DNA of 64,000 nucleotides from Salvator merianae (lineage: Eukaryota; Chordata; Lepidosauria; Squamata; Teiidae): NCBI GenBank assembly GCA_003586115.2, contig QVOM02000042.1, forward strand, positions 75,473,838 to 75,537,837. The letters are read 5' to 3'. Below the pieces are notes generated by a model. The model had not been told where the DNA came from, did not search any database, and saw only the letters and a program-made list of their open reading frames with translations. A program made the translations under genes and the position numbers. This document shows, in pieces, positions 1 through 11,839 of the stretch; the first letter of the stretch is position 1, and each line of letters opens with the position of its first letter.

Positions 1-1161
1 GATGCACCTCAGGGGGAATAGTGTTCCACAGTCTCGAGGCCACGACTGAAAAGACCCTATCCCGGGTGCCCATCCCTTTAGCTATTGAAGGCGGTGGTAC
101 AACCAGGAGGGCCTCATCTGGAGATCTTAAGGCACAGGCAGGCTGATATGGGAGAAGACGCTCCTTTAGGCATTTGGGGCCCAAGCCATTTAAGGCCCTA
201 TAGGCTAAGGTTAACACCTTGAATTGGGCTCGGTAGCGAATTGGCAGCCAGTGCAGCTCTTTTAAGAGCAGCATGATATGCATCCAGCCAACTGTTCCAG
301 TCATCAGTCTTGCTGCTGCATTCTGCACCAGTTGCAGCTTCCGAACTGTCTTCAAGGGCAGTCCCATGTAAAGCGCGTTACAGTAATCCAGTCTGGAAGT
401 TACCAAAGCATGGATTACTGTGGCCAAATTATCTCTGTCCAGAAGGGGTCATAGTTGACCAACCAGCCGTAGCCGGAGGTATGCATTCTTGGCCACTGCC
501 TCTACCTGAGTTTCAAGAGTACACCCAGATTCCACACCTGTCCTTTCCAGGGCAAAGCAACCCCATCAAAGGTCAGATGTCTTCCAACTTCATGGACCCA
601 AGACCCTCTGACACACAGTACCTCCGTCTTGTCTGGATTCAGCTTCAATTTATTGGCCCTCATCCAGCCCATTACTGCTTCCAGGCACCTGTCCAACACT
701 TCAACCACCTGTCCTGATTCAGATGGCACAGATATGTAGAGCTGAGTGTCATCTGCATATTGATGACATCTCACTCCGAATCTCCTGATGACCTTCCCCA
801 GCAACTTCATGTAGATATTGAAAAGCATGGGAGATAAGATCGACCCCTGAGGAATCCCACATCTGATTTCCCAGGATGACGAGCAGGAATCTCCCATAAC
901 TATCTTCTGGAATCGGCCTCGGAGACAGGAGTGGAATCACTGTAAAACAGTGCTTCCAACTCCTAAACTCCGTAGGCTCTCCAGAAGAATATCATGATCA
1001 ATGGTGTCAAAAGCCGCCGAGAGATCCAGGAGAACCAACAGGGATGCATTCCCCTTGTCTTTCTCTCGGAGAAGGTCATCAAGTAGGGCGACCAAGGTGG
1101 TTTCTGTGCCGTAACCAGATCTGAAGCCAGATTGAAATGGGTCTAGATAATCAGCTTCTTC
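1..1161 (-). mobile_element. L2-clade LINE, 3' half (RT end and 3' UTR), broken
   Basis: Read on the minus strand this is the 3' half of an L2-type (Jockey-superfamily) non-LTR retrotransposon. The frame at 937-1176 holds RT motifs with [10 protein letters not shown] and [16 protein letters not shown]. The frame at 502-897 continues with GIPQGSILSPMLFNIY, the catalytic box YADDTQLY and LNPDKTEVL. A frameshift separates the two. The first 500 bases are the 3' UTR; the 3' terminus lies off the left edge, because a related copy at 41067-41299 continues past this sequence. The element resumes at 6905 on the far side of an inserted L1. L2 rather than CR1 is chosen because of the YADDTQLY...LNPDKTEV pattern. 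The frames carry frameshifts and the copy is dead. Confidence 0.85.
1145..1161. repeat. Target-site duplication of the L1 insertion, left copy
   Basis: The 17-mer AGATAATCAGCTTCTTC is repeated exactly at 6905-6921, immediately after the A-rich tail of the intervening L1. In the L2 reading frame it encodes part of EADYL, which appears on both sides of the insertion. This proves that the L1 entered an existing L2 copy. Confidence 0.93.
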
Positions 1162-1389
1162 TGGGACACTGAGCATGCATCAAGAGTAAGGCATCTCCCC
1201 TTCGAGCTTGTGTCTTGTAAGAAAATGTACTTCAAATAAACAACAAGAACGGACAAGGTCAGTAGATAATGAAACTAAATAATTAGAGGAAGGATTAACA
1301 GTGTTTAGATATAAAGAGACTTCTGGTAATGACTTATAGAGCTGAACTGATAAGAGACTGTGTATTAAAGTAACAGAGACAAAGAGAAA

Positions 1390-2420
1390 ATGGCGACAAA
1401 CAACGGATCAGAGAAAGATTTAAAACAAGCAGTGATGGAATTAATAGCTAAAATATCTGAACTAAATAAAAATATGGAACAAATGTTTCAGAAAATTATT
1501 CAAGTTGAATCTGAGCAAAGTTTGATTGTGGAAGAGCAAAAACAAGTAAAAAAAACTGCAGAGGATGCTAAACCAAAAGCAGAACAAAATGCTCAAGCAA
1601 CCGAACAGAAAGCAGATTTACGGAGAGTGTTAAGCCTTGAAGAAAATGTCAAAATGATGAGTTATAGAATCACCGAGAATTCTAATTGCCAAAGATGTAA
1701 GAATTTGGAAATTAAAGACATGCCAGAGTCTATAAATAAGTATGATTTGAAGCAAAAAAATCTAGACTGGTTTTCAAATTTCCAAGAGGAAGATCATTAT
1801 CAAAGAGGAAGACATTGAAAAAATTCATAGAATATATAAACCATTGTTTTTAAAAGCCAAAAACCCTAGAGATGCGGTGATTGCCTTTGCAAGTGAGAGT
1901 AAAAGAGACTATGCTCTTAAGAAATTGAGGTCTATTAAGGTTTTATGTTTTCAGCAAACGCTTGTGAGGGTTTTTCCTGATATTTCTCCAGAAACTTGTC
2001 CAGAGCGCCAACTCCTCTGACCAATCTCAAGAATTCTGATTATGAACTCAATAAAATTCAGCTGGAGTTTTCCAACTGCAACAGTGATTTTTGAAAATAA
2101 CAGAATCTACAAGGGAAGAGACTTAAAAGAGGGAGCAAGTTTATTGAGACAGCTGGGTTTGGATTTTGAAGAGGAGGAAGAAGAAGCTTCTGGAAGTGCC
2201 TCCAGATCATCCACTCCAGCATCTATGCCAGCTTTGCCAGATTAAACATTACCTGAAGGAACAATAGCACCTAAATTTGGGGAGGAAGAGGATGAGGAAT
2301 TAAGAGACCTGGAGAAGAGAATGGCTGATCTGAGAAACAAAAAAAAGAAGCCAAGAAATTAGAACAAGCTCAAAGGGTAGAGAAATGGCAGAAAGCTAAA
2401 CTAGCTAAGGAGACACGGTT
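1390..2420 (+). pseudogene. L1 ORF1 (RNA-binding coiled-coil protein), broken
   Basis: The first frame (1390-1818, 142 codons, ATG start) begins MATNNGSEKDLK and is a long Lys/Glu/Gln-rich helix with heptad-like spacing. This is the expected trimerising coiled coil of L1 ORF1p. A frameshift near 1800 breaks the central RRM region. The C-terminal domain reappears at about 2042-2245, followed by an acidic Glu/Ser-rich stretch (FEEEEEEASGSAS), and the remaining frame is lost before 2420. In L1 biology this protein is a nucleic-acid chaperone that coats the element RNA. Assignment rests on architecture and position upstream of a clear L1 ORF2, not on a sharp motif. Confidence 0.7.
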
Positions 2421-3057
2421 TATGATTTATGTGCCTGTAATTTACGTGGTCTTTTTTCTTTCTCTCTCTTTTTTCTTTTTTTCATGGTTTCTCTTCTCTT
2501 TTCCTCTTCTTTTATGTTTTTAAAAAACGCTTGATAGTTAAGAACCATGAGTAATTAGCTAAAAAATGATGGTATTTTGATAGTGTTTTTTTTTAAAAAA
2601 ATAGTGTACTTTATACTTTATTTTAGTGGGAGGGTTATCATTGGGAAAAGTGAAGTTAAGATGGCAGAGAGTAAAATTTGTGTATATAATAATTAGATAA
2701 TGAAGAGTGAAAGCATGTGGCCAGAATAACTTTACTTCTATTTAAAGAAGAGTGTTTAAGGTAGACGATTTAAGGTGGAACATTTAAAGTAGAGCTAAAT
2801 GCTTCAAAGCAGAGAAACTGGAGGAAATTGATAAATATTTTACTAATATGAGCAAGAGGGAGATGGCACGGGGGGCTCAGTGTCCACTTTTTATTTTTCT
2901 CCCCACCAATGACAGTTTTATTTAAACTGTCATTTTTTTTTTCTCACATGGGGGGGAGATGTAGTAGGGGTAGGGATCTCAGTAGGCACATGGGAAGACA
3001 ACAAAAGTTTTATAGCTGGATCAAATGATGGGTCAGCGAAAATAATTTTAAAAGGAT

Positions 3058-6000
3058 ATGGATAGTATGAAAATAATGTCTATAAATGTAAATGGTTTGG
3101 GATCAAATGTGAAATGCTTCAAATTATACAAGTTGCTGAAACAGTGGAATGTTAGTATTTTACTACTACAGGAAACTCACTGGAGGAGGGGAAGGAATGA
3201 AATAAAACTCATTTTTTCTGGTTGGTCACAAATATATGATTCTGGAGGAACTAGCAGTTCAAGAAGAGTAGCAATAATGATTAAGGATAATGTTAACTTT
3301 GAAGTACAAGAAATGAGAAAAGATAAAGAAGGTAGATATGTTTTTGTTAAGGGGTTAATGGATGGTTCTAAAGTAACATTTTCCACTGTCTATGCTCCTA
3401 ATAGAAATCAAAAATTTGTTTTTGTTAGTACAATAACTAAATTAATGAGGTTCTATGAAGGAAGCTTGATTTTAGCAGGTGATTTTAATTTTGATATAAG
3501 AAAATGGAATATTAGTAGATGGAATTTGATAGAATGTTAAGAAAAGGTGAATGCAGGAATTCCTCCCCCGACATTTTGGTCAGGGAGGGATAAAAAGTTC
3601 ACTAATATAGATTTCTTTGTCATGAACCAAGCAAATAGCCTTCAAATTGAAAATATAAATACAGAACAAATTTGGTTGTCAGACCATGCCCCAATAATTA
3701 TGCAGATGAAATTAGAAGATGAACCATGCAAAAATTGGAGATTTGATCCAGGGATTTTAGAAACTGATATGTATAAGAAGAGATTGAAAAGGGAAATAGA
3801 ATTATTTTTTTATAGAAAATAGAACTCAAGGAATGTCAGAAAATGTATTATGGGATGCTTTTAAAGCAACAATTAGAGGGCAGTGTATATCATGGGGATT
3901 TTACAAAGAAGAATATGGAAAAGAAATAGGGAAGTATTGTTAAAGTAAAGGAGTCACAGTTGAAATATATACAAAATAAGACAAGAGCAAACAGGCAAGA
4001 CTGGGAGAAAAATAAAAAAGAGTTAGAAAATTATGATATTGTTAAATGTAGTAAGAGATGGGCTCTAATTAAAAATGAGTAAGAGCTGGGATATACAAGC
4101 AATGAAAAGGATCTCAAAAATTATGGGGAAGAAAAAGGAAAAAAGGATAATTAATAAATTACAAAATTTAGAGGGAGAAATAAAGGTTAAGAATAAGGAA
4201 ATAGTAGAAATAATGGCTAAATATTATGAGGGGATAGAACTCAAGACTTGGTATGGACTATTGATAGAAAATTAACAGAAAAGCAGAAGGTGAGATTAAA
4301 TGCAGATATAACCCAGCAGGAAATAGAAGAGGTAACTCAGGGTCTAAAACATGTTAAGTCTCCTGGTCCTGATGGGTTTACAGCTATTTTCTATAAGAAC
4401 TTTATAAAACCACTAGTACCTCAAATGCAAATTCTTTTTAATATTAAATAATAGATTAAAACCAGATTCTTGGAATAAGATAGAAATAATTACAATATTA
4501 AAACCTCAAAAAAATCCAGTAGACCCTGGCTCTTATCAACCAATTAGCTTGTCAAATCAGGATTATAAAATATTTACCAAGGTTTTGACCAAAAGGTTAA
4601 AGGAAATTATTCCAAAAATAATAGAGGAGGATCAATATGGGTTTATTAAGAATAGATATATTGGTGACCCTATAAGAAATTTAATTAATGTCATTTATGA
4701 CGCTAAAAAACACAATAAAAAAGTAGGAATTTTGAAATTAGACGTGATGAAGGCATTTGACTTGGTCAATCACCAATATTTACATAATCTATGTCAAAAA
4801 TTTGATATGGGGGATAAATTTTGTGAAATAATTAAACATTTATATGAGGGATCCACAGCATATGTTAAAATAAATGGAATTAGTTCGAGGCAGAGTAGAA
4901 TACTTAATGGGACAAAGCAGGGTTGTCCCCTTTCTCCTCTATTATTTGCTTTGGCAATAGAACCAGTGGCCAATGAGATTAGACAGGATAATAGGTGGCA
5001 GGGCTATAAGGTTAAAGGGCAAGAAGTTAAAATACATTTATTTGCAGATGATGCAGTGGTAATCACCCAAACACCTAGGGAAATGGTAGTAGCAATTCGA
5101 AGTATTTCAGAGAAGTTTACTCAAATGTCAGGATTAGAAGTAAATATAACCAAATCAGAGATGATGTTTCTTAATACCCCACCTCAGGAGCAGACCAAAG
5201 TAAGAAGATTAACTGGATACAAAATTAGGAGTTAAAAAGATGAAGTATCTAGGGGTAAATTATTTTATGAAAACTATAGACAGGTTTGGAAGAAAGTTAA
5301 TGAACAGTTGAAAAATAAAAAAAACTAAGGTAATGTCCATACTATCTAGAATAAGAGTGGTGAAAATGTTTATTATCCCAAGGATTTTGTATTTATTTCA
5401 AGTATTACCTGAAAAAGTAAGTATTGGGGTACTGAAACAATGGGACAGTAAGATAAATAATCAGGTATTTAATACAAAACGGCCAAGATTGAGGAAAATG
5501 GTATTAAATATGGGAATTCAGGAGGGAGGATGGTCTATTCCCACTCTGGATAAATATTATGTGGCTTTTCAAATAAAAAAATTAATAGAGTTAGAAGTTA
5601 AAACTGAAGAAAAATGGGTAAAAATAGAGAAAAAGATACATAATTTAGAGAATACTAGTTTAATGTGGGGTAAAATGCCAGAGAGAAAATATAGAGGATT
5701 ATATGGACCATTGAAACAAGTTATGGAAATTTGGAGAACCTATCAACAGAAACTAGCACCACAAATATCAAAATATACAACTACTGAATATATAAATAAG
5801 GATCGAGAGGTGATGGAAGAAAGATTATTATACCAATTAAAGGAAAATGGGTTTAAATATTTAAAGGATCTATATAATATTAGAGGGGAATGGAGGGAAC
5901 AGGACATACAACAGGTTCTGGGGAGAAGATGGCTAACTTATAATTCTTTGAGAAACTGGTCAGTAACTAATAACATACATTTATTGATCTACAGACCATT

Positions 6001-6801
6001 GACAGAGATACAGGAAATACTGGAACAATGTTTGAAGGGGTCAAAAGATATAGGGAGTAAAATATATGGCTTATTAACAAATCAAAAGAACGAAATAATG
6101 GAAAGCATGTTTCAAATATGTCAGTCAGATATTAATATTACGAGGGAAAATGTTGGGCAAAAAATGAAAAAAAAATTATTTAAAGAATAATAGGGTACAA
6201 GAGATGGTCCTTAAAATATTTTATAGATGGTATAGGACACCAGCACAGTTAGCATATATGGTACCCATGATGTCACTGCAATGCTGGCATGGGTGTGGAC
6301 ATAGAGGCACATACTTCCACCTTTGCTGCGAATGTGACATCATAAAATTGTTTTGGATAGTTATTCAGAATGAAATTAATGATATTTTAAATTTAAATTT
6401 GAATTTATCACCTGAACTAGTTTTTTTTTGAAGTGACATCAGGGAGAATAAGCGAGGAAAAACAGTATTTATTTGCTCAAATGATATTGGCAGCGCAATC
6501 AAGAAATGTATTGGGATGGTGGGAAAGTACTAAATGGACATTAAGTAACTGGTATAGGTATTTAATGGAACAATATAGATTTGATAAAATGCGGGAAAAG
6601 AGATTTAAAAGTCAAGGTATGAAATTGCTTTCTAAAAGAGAGGAAAAATGGAAAGACTTATTTTATTTTTCAATGAGACCCCACGCGCCAGATGAAATAA
6701 GAGAAGAAATAATAAGACTGACTCTTTTTCCAGCTAAAAAGAAGGTGGAAGAAGACCGAAGAAGTAATCTAAAGTTGTCAACCAGTGTGCCTAAGGGGTA
6801 G
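3058..6801 (+). pseudogene. L1 ORF2 (APE endonuclease and reverse transcriptase), broken
   Basis: Read across several frames. The endonuclease at 3058-3822 shows SINVNGLGSN, LLLQETHW, VYAPN, LAGDFNFD, NIDFFVM and LSDHAPI, the APE metal and catalytic signatures. The RT at 4248-5235 shows SPGPDGFTAIFYKNF, KLDVMKAFDLVNH, GTKQGCPLSPLLFALAIEP and the catalytic LFADDAVVIT. The C-terminal part at 5333-6801 includes a Cys/His cluster (CWHGCGHRGTYFHLCCEC, about 6280-6335), as in L1 ORF2. At least six breaks interrupt the frame: stops or shifts near 3538, 3822-4075, 4275, 4451, 5235-5333, 6190 and 6431. The catalytic Asp pair of the RT is intact. Confidence 0.88.
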
Positions 6802-6904
6802 TCTGGTAGAGTGGCGGTGGGATACTTATTGTTTGTTTCTTTCTTTTTCAATGTATATTTTTTTGGGGGAGAGCACTATACGTTGAATTAATAATAATAA
6901 AAAA

Positions 6905-6921
6905 AGATAATCAGCTTCTTC
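6905..6921. repeat. Target-site duplication of the L1 insertion, right copy
   Basis: Exact 17-bp copy of 1145-1161, directly after the L1 A-rich tail. The inferred first nick is between T and A in the bottom-strand context TTATCT/AGAC, looser than the classical L1 TTTT/AA site. Confidence 0.93.
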
Positions 6922-8450
6922 CAAGAATGCTTGTAGTTGAGCAGCTATGGCATTCTCTAATACTTTGCTCAAAAATGGTATGTTGGCCACTGGGCGATAG
7001 TTGTTTAAATCCTCTGGATTCAGGGACTTCTTGAGGAGGGGCCGTACCACCGCCTCTTTAAGAGCCAGCGGGACCACCCCATCTCTCAAGGAGGCATTTA
7101 CTACTCCCTGGACCCACCCTGTCATACCCTCCTTGCTAGCTTTTATCAACCAAGAAGGGCAAGGATCTAGAGGGCATGTAGTAGGTCAAACTCTAGCAAG
7201 CAGCTTGTCCACGTCCTCAGGCCACAATAATTGAAACTGATCCAAAGTGACTCGACCAGACGGTTCTCTAGACACTTCCTCTGTATTATTCTCAACTGTG
7301 GCATCCAATCCCCCACGAATCTGAGCAACTTTGCCCTCAAAATGCCTTGCAAATTCATCACAGCAGATATTACAAGGCAATCGCCCTTGTTTTCTTGGGC
7401 ATGATTTTATAAGGCCATTTACTACTCAGAAGAACTCTGCTGGACGGTTACTTGAGGACGCAGTGGTGGTGGAGAAATAAGATCTTTTCGCCGCCATCAC
7501 TACCACATGATAGGCACAATAATGTCTTCTAGCCTGTGTTCGGTCAGATTCACAGCAGGATTTACGCCACCTGCACTCTAGCCGTTGACTTTCCTGTTTC
7601 ATTGCCCGTAACTCCGCAGAATACCAGGATGCATTATGGGCTCTACAGGTATGCTGAGGGCACTTGGGAGTGATCACGTCGATGGCCCTGTTCATCTCCT
7701 GATTCAAGAGAGAGACCAGAGCCTCGGCAGGAACGCCATCCATGCCAACCAAAAAATCCCCCAGAGCATTCAGGAATCGTTCTGATTCCATAAGTCTCCG
7801 GGGGCAGACCATCTCAATGGGTCCCCCACCCCCGTGGAGGGGAACTGTCACTGTCAGTCCAAATTTTATCAGGGAATGGTCCGTCCATGACAGTGGGCTT
7901 ATCATCAGCCCTCCTATGAATGGATTTTCATCAGTCGACTCCGTGGCAAAGACCAGATCAAGGGTATGGCCTGCTGTGTGAGTTGGGCCATTTACAAACT
8001 GAGACAACCCCATAGTTTTCATGGAGGCCATGAAGAACTGAGCTGGTCCACTGAGGATAGTCTCCCCATGGTTAAAATCTCCCAACACCACTGTGGCCAG
8101 GACCTCCAGGACCACATCGGAGATCACCTCAACCACCTCAGATAGGGAGGCTGCTGGGCAGCAGGGTGGGCGGTACACCAGCAACATCCTTATTCTGTTT
8201 CTCTGGCCCAGTAACAAGGACAGTCCCTCAAACCGAGTCATAGAGCGGATTGGACATCTGGTAAGAGAGATGGAAGTCTTATGGACTACAGCAACACCCC
8301 CTCCCCTCCCTACCGGTCTGGAACAGTGCTGCACTGAGTAGCCTGGGGAACAAAGCTGGGTAAGACTAGGTGATGTATATATCCAAATTTTGACTTTGCC
8401 TTTTTCAATGCAGAGTAGACCAGCAGGATTAATGTAGTGATCTTTATGCA
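6905..8450 (-). mobile_element. L2-clade LINE, 5' part (endonuclease and N-terminal RT), broken
   Basis: Continuation of the L2 element at 1-1161 across the L1 insertion. The frame at 7426-8450 (minus) encodes the APE-type endonuclease, with VGRGGGVAVV near the start, VVLGDFN, GHTLDLVFATE and WTDHSLIKFGL. The frames at 7167-7380 and 6922-7149 continue with the linker and the first RT blocks (VVRPLLKKSLNPEDLNNYRPV, PFLSKVLENAI), ending in EADYL at the L1 junction. The apparent N-terminus at 8451 is a GTG codon and not a real start; the element looks 5'-truncated near 8420-8450. Breaks near 7380 and 7150 show it is dead. Confidence 0.85.
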
Positions 8451-8995
8451 CGGGGCCTTAATGTGTATTAAAAGTCTGTGTAGTACACATTTAGACCTCA
8501 TAGATCTGCACATTAATCCAGATCTATGAGACCACACCCCCTGCTGGTTGACTCTGCATTAGACAGAGCATGATCCAGATTAAGGAGGACTTAATCCGGA
8601 TCACTGGTAGACCCATTTAATTGGGTTTACCAGTGGATCTGATTCAGAACATGGGAGGCAAGCAGAAGGCATGCCTCCCATCTTCAAGAGTACTAGGAGG
8701 CACATTTCAGTGATGCACCATAGTGCACTACCAGAGTGCACTACCAGAGGCCCCAAAGCTAGGAAATTTTATTCCAAGCCCTTGAAAAGATGCAGATATG
8801 GCCACAAAGCGTGCATAAGCTTCCAAGGCTGCAGCATGGACTGATTTTATTCTAGGATATATCTCAGATTAAGGGCCTGTCATCTGCATGCTAGTGCAGC
8901 CTATGGCAGGTCCTATAGCCTGCACTAGCATGTGGATGGCAGCCCCCTATTTCAGGATATATTCTGGAATAAGGCTCAGTGTGAAAAGGGCCATT
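8450..8995. mobile_element. Probable non-autonomous DNA element(s), palindromic
   Basis: An AT-balanced stretch with several internal inverted repeats. Examples are CATAGATCTGCACATTAATC against CAGATCTATGAG around 8500-8530, and CTGCATGCTAGTGCAG against CTGCACTAGCATG at 8885-8935. The inner palindrome and the terminal GTGTGAAAAGGGCC resemble the small element at 28016-28153. No target duplication could be fixed, so the boundaries are approximate. Confidence 0.4.
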
Positions 8996-10140
8996 GTGTC
9001 CTCTGTTTGCAAAACAAGTATATGGAGAACAAATGCTGAAATAATCCCATTTCATTTTGCCGTGTTTCCTACTTTTTCAAGTTGCTTTCACTATTTATAA
9101 GCTATTCTTCCTAGGTTTTATATACAAATATGTTTCTGCAAGTATCTGCCACTAAAGTGTTAACACTCCAGCTGAAAAATAGTCGCTAGAGCATGAAAGC
9201 TTAGGGCACAATAATCTGTTCAACAGTCTACAGAATGATATGATTATTGGTTATAACTTTGCAGTTACTCAATCCTAATAATTCGCCAGAGAAACAGATT
9301 GCTTATAAAGTTATCCATCAATGAGCTTTATCTTTGAGATGCATTAATTTAAAAAATATTAAACTGTGACTTAATATATATATATATATATATATACATA
9401 TGATTGCAGAGATGAGCCCACCATTAAAAATGGATGTTATTTGTCTAGAATATGTCTACAGAACATGAGTGTCATAGACATCCCCTTGCTCACAGTACCA
9501 AGCAGCTGGTCTTTATAGGCACATCATAACCAGTACCAGACGTAGTAAATAGATGTCATGACTAAAAGTCATTGGAAGCCTTGTTCTCTATGAATCAGCC
9601 AATCTTTTAAAAAGTTATCCAGTTTGGTGTCTCTTATTGCATCTTATGAGAGCAAATTAAACTGTGACTGAAACCATGTGAAGAAATAATTCACTTTCTC
9701 TCTTGAATCTTAACAACATTCAGTTGCTTGGATTCCACAAGAAGGGGAAAATCTTTTCTTTATTCACTTTGTCCATATTATGCACACACAGTGGCTGGTG
9801 ACCACTACGATTGCTGGGCAGGAGGCAAAATAGCTAAAAGGAAGCAGTATAAAGGATCACAATGTGTAGAATTTATTGTAGTTGAAACACTTTTTTGCTT
9901 CAGTTCTATATGAATCACATGAAATTGTCCTCACAAATATAAATGCATTATACATGCACAGTGATTCTGAATTAAAACACTATAAAGAAGAAAGTGAAGG
10001 TGAACTCAGTCTCTGAATTAGTGGCTGTGATGTGGTACTGTCCATATTGCCCTATGGAGTCAGTTGTCCTTATGTGAATAATTGCATACTCTTTTATCAT
10101 ATTATCAACTCACCCATTTTTTTCTGAATATGATATCATT
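8996..10140. other. DNAH6 intron, no gene seen
   Basis: AT-rich sequence without a convincing coding frame on either strand. It contains a short (TA)n run at about 9375-9396. I looked on the minus strand for the DNAH6 exon that should follow 10794-10938 and did not find one, so the intron extends beyond the left edge of the window. Confidence 0.5.
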
Positions 10141-10392
10141 GGGCTTTTCTGCACTTACTGGTAGTGCAGCAAGTTACAGTGGCAAACCTCTTTGAGGCCT
10201 CTCTCTTTTGCACTTGGGTGCAATCTAGAGAGGCCTCACCCTCTGCTTCCATGCTGCATTTTCACTGGATGCAGCATGGACCAATCTAGGAGGCCCCAAA
10301 TGGCCACCTAGACCAGAACATCTGGGAACGGTTCCTGTTGGAGCTGTTTCAGCTAGAGCACTTCTGCCACAACAAGTGCAGAAAGGCCCACT
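10141..10392. mobile_element. hAT-type MITE-like element, about 250 bp
   Basis: The ends form an inverted repeat: GGGCTTTTCTGCACTT at the left and AAGTGCAGAAAGGCCC at the right. The same terminal sequence bounds the short element at 28016-28153. The interior has no coding potential. I could not confirm an 8-bp target duplication. Confidence 0.55.
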
Positions 10393-10793
10393 AGCTGTAC
10401 CTGGGAGCATGAAAAATGTAGGCAGTTGCTTTGAAGACACAGGGGTAAGAACAAAAATATATAACCAAAAGGGTGGGTGAAGTGTAGTAAGCATTAGACA
10501 GACTGCAAGTCTGTGTGTATTATATAGTCTCATAAAATCCTTTAGCACTTCTGTTTTTTAAAACTCTGCTATGTATAGAAAAAAAATAGAAGGAACAATT
10601 AGACACTTTGGTAGCAGAAGTTACTGTAAAATAAGACTTCACAGAATAATTTGGGGAGATGCATAGAAGTCTGTAATCATAATCATAATTGGCAAGACAA
10701 CATTCTACAAAATTATGTAAGCTTATATTTACCATTTCTAAATAAAGAAAAATCAAATAATAAGTGAAAACCTTCAAAGAGCCTAATACAAAC

Positions 10794-10938
10794 CATGTCA
10801 ATCTTTCACATTGAGCTCTTTTGTTGGCTTGCTCTGTGTATGTCATTTTTTCAACTTGTTCACCATAAAGACCTTTCTCAACACGGGGAGTGATGGCATC
10901 TGTAGCAGGTAGATTTGCTGTGACCAGTGTTAGCTGTT
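10794..10938 (-). CDS. DNAH6: DNAH6 coding exon 7 in this window (dynein heavy chain tail)
   Basis: Acceptor TTTTCCCCAG precedes the exon and the donor is TG|GTTTGT; the length is 145 bases. Its first two bases complete the codon split from the upstream exon (G|AA, Glu). The reading frame encodes about 48 residues, with EQLTLVTANLPATD at the start and MTYTEQANKRAQCERLT at the end. The latter is the block I know as MTYTEQASKR in mammalian DNAH6. It ends in phase 2 (TG|), which would give the Cys or Trp that begins the next conserved block. The next exon is not in the window. The donor GTTTGT is weaker than average but is supported by the exact loss of similarity there. Confidence 0.78.
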
Positions 10939-11437
10939 CTGGGGAAAATATAAGTGCATATCACTAAAACTGTTTCAAATGATCTTCTATAGTCTTTAGG
11001 ACTATTCCATACAAAAACTTTTTTGATTATAAGAGGAAGTGATGCTTGATACATGCCATCATGTTCTCAAAGCAGGTAGTAATCTGAAGCATCTAACTGG
11101 CTACTGTGAGAAAAGACTATAGACTAGATGGGTCATTGATCTGATCCAGTAGATCATTTCTGGCCTGGAAAAAGCATTTCGGCCAGGAATATGGCAGAGT
11201 GGGTCAAAGTGGCACATCACTGGCATAGTCTAATGGGACCATTTAAATGTTATCTTACATTCTCATATGCAAGATCAAGAAGCAGTTTCCCTGATGTACT
11301 ATATCACATCCATTTTTAAACATTAAATATTTTAAACCTCTTGATGAATATTTTTCAGTATTTCTAAGGGAGTACAAAGGTTTGCCACTCAACCAAGAAT
11401 AGTGATAATTACTGGAGCTTTAATTATCACTGTACTC

Positions 11438-11535
11438 AAGAATGAAACCAGATTCAAGTAGCACAATTTGACATGCACTTCTAATCACTTCTTTAGCTAA
11501 TATTCTGAACTAAATGAGATGTTGCCTGAAAGTTT
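11438..11535 (-). pseudogene. Decayed tandem duplicate of a DNAH6 exon
   Basis: About 98 bases that are clearly similar to the DNAH6 exon at 11716-11839, including its acceptor side, about 308 bases away and on the same strand. Shared blocks include GAAACCAGATTCAAG and ACTTCTTTAGCTAAT. The copy has lost bases in TTAGTTCAGAATATTAGC, which breaks the frame, and it covers only part of the exon. It is an intronic exon duplicate that appears non-functional. Confidence 0.8.
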
Positions 11536-11715
11536 ATATGTTATAGCTAGTTTCCCATATTAAGTTCACTACATTTTTCAAATAAAAATGAGAAGTTTAC
11601 GAGAAAGCAAAAAGTGACCACATCAATTCAAGACTTATGGATTTCTTACTTCTTACTATGTCAGTTTCTTACAATTCAAGTAATATATAATTGTTTTCTA
11701 AATGTTAGTGTATAC

Positions 11716-11839
11716 CTGTACTCTCTGTGGCATAAAGGTAATCATCAGGAGTGAAACCAGATTCAAGCAGTGCAGTTCGACATGCACCTCTAACCACTTC
11801 TTTAGCTAATTCTCTGAACTCTGATAGATGAGATGTCAC
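11716..11839 (-). CDS. DNAH6: DNAH6 coding exon 6 in this window
   Basis: 124 bases, starting after AACTTCAG and ending ACAG|GTATAC. Begins in phase 0 with VTSHLSEFRELAKEVVRGAC and ends ATEST plus one base (phase 1). The pattern of LSEFR, VVRGACR and GFTPDD corresponds to the LGEFRNEAKYVVRKACR region of mammalian DNAH6. This helical tail region precedes the motor and contributes to heavy-chain and intermediate-chain assembly in dyneins generally. A truncated duplicate of the same exon lies 0.3 kb downstream. Confidence 0.8.

Larger units (their letters stand above)
1162..6904 (+). mobile_element. L1-clade LINE, nearly full length, inserted in the L2 element
   Basis: A 5.74-kb non-LTR retrotransposon of the L1 clade with a 5' UTR, an ORF1 region, an inter-ORF stretch, ORF2 and an A-rich AATAATAATAAAAAA tail. 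It is bounded by the exact 17-bp target duplications at 1145-1161 and 6905-6921. It is oriented opposite to the host L2. ORF1 and ORF2 both carry stops and frameshifts, so the copy is not active, but the perfect duplication and near-complete length suggest moderate age. A 5'-truncated relative lies at 46005-47947 on the other strand. Confidence 0.9.

Noticed and set aside
7426..8451. 341-codon open frame as a host gene
   Set aside because: Starts at GTG, and GDFN, TLDLVF and WTDHSLI identify it as an L2 endonuclease domain.
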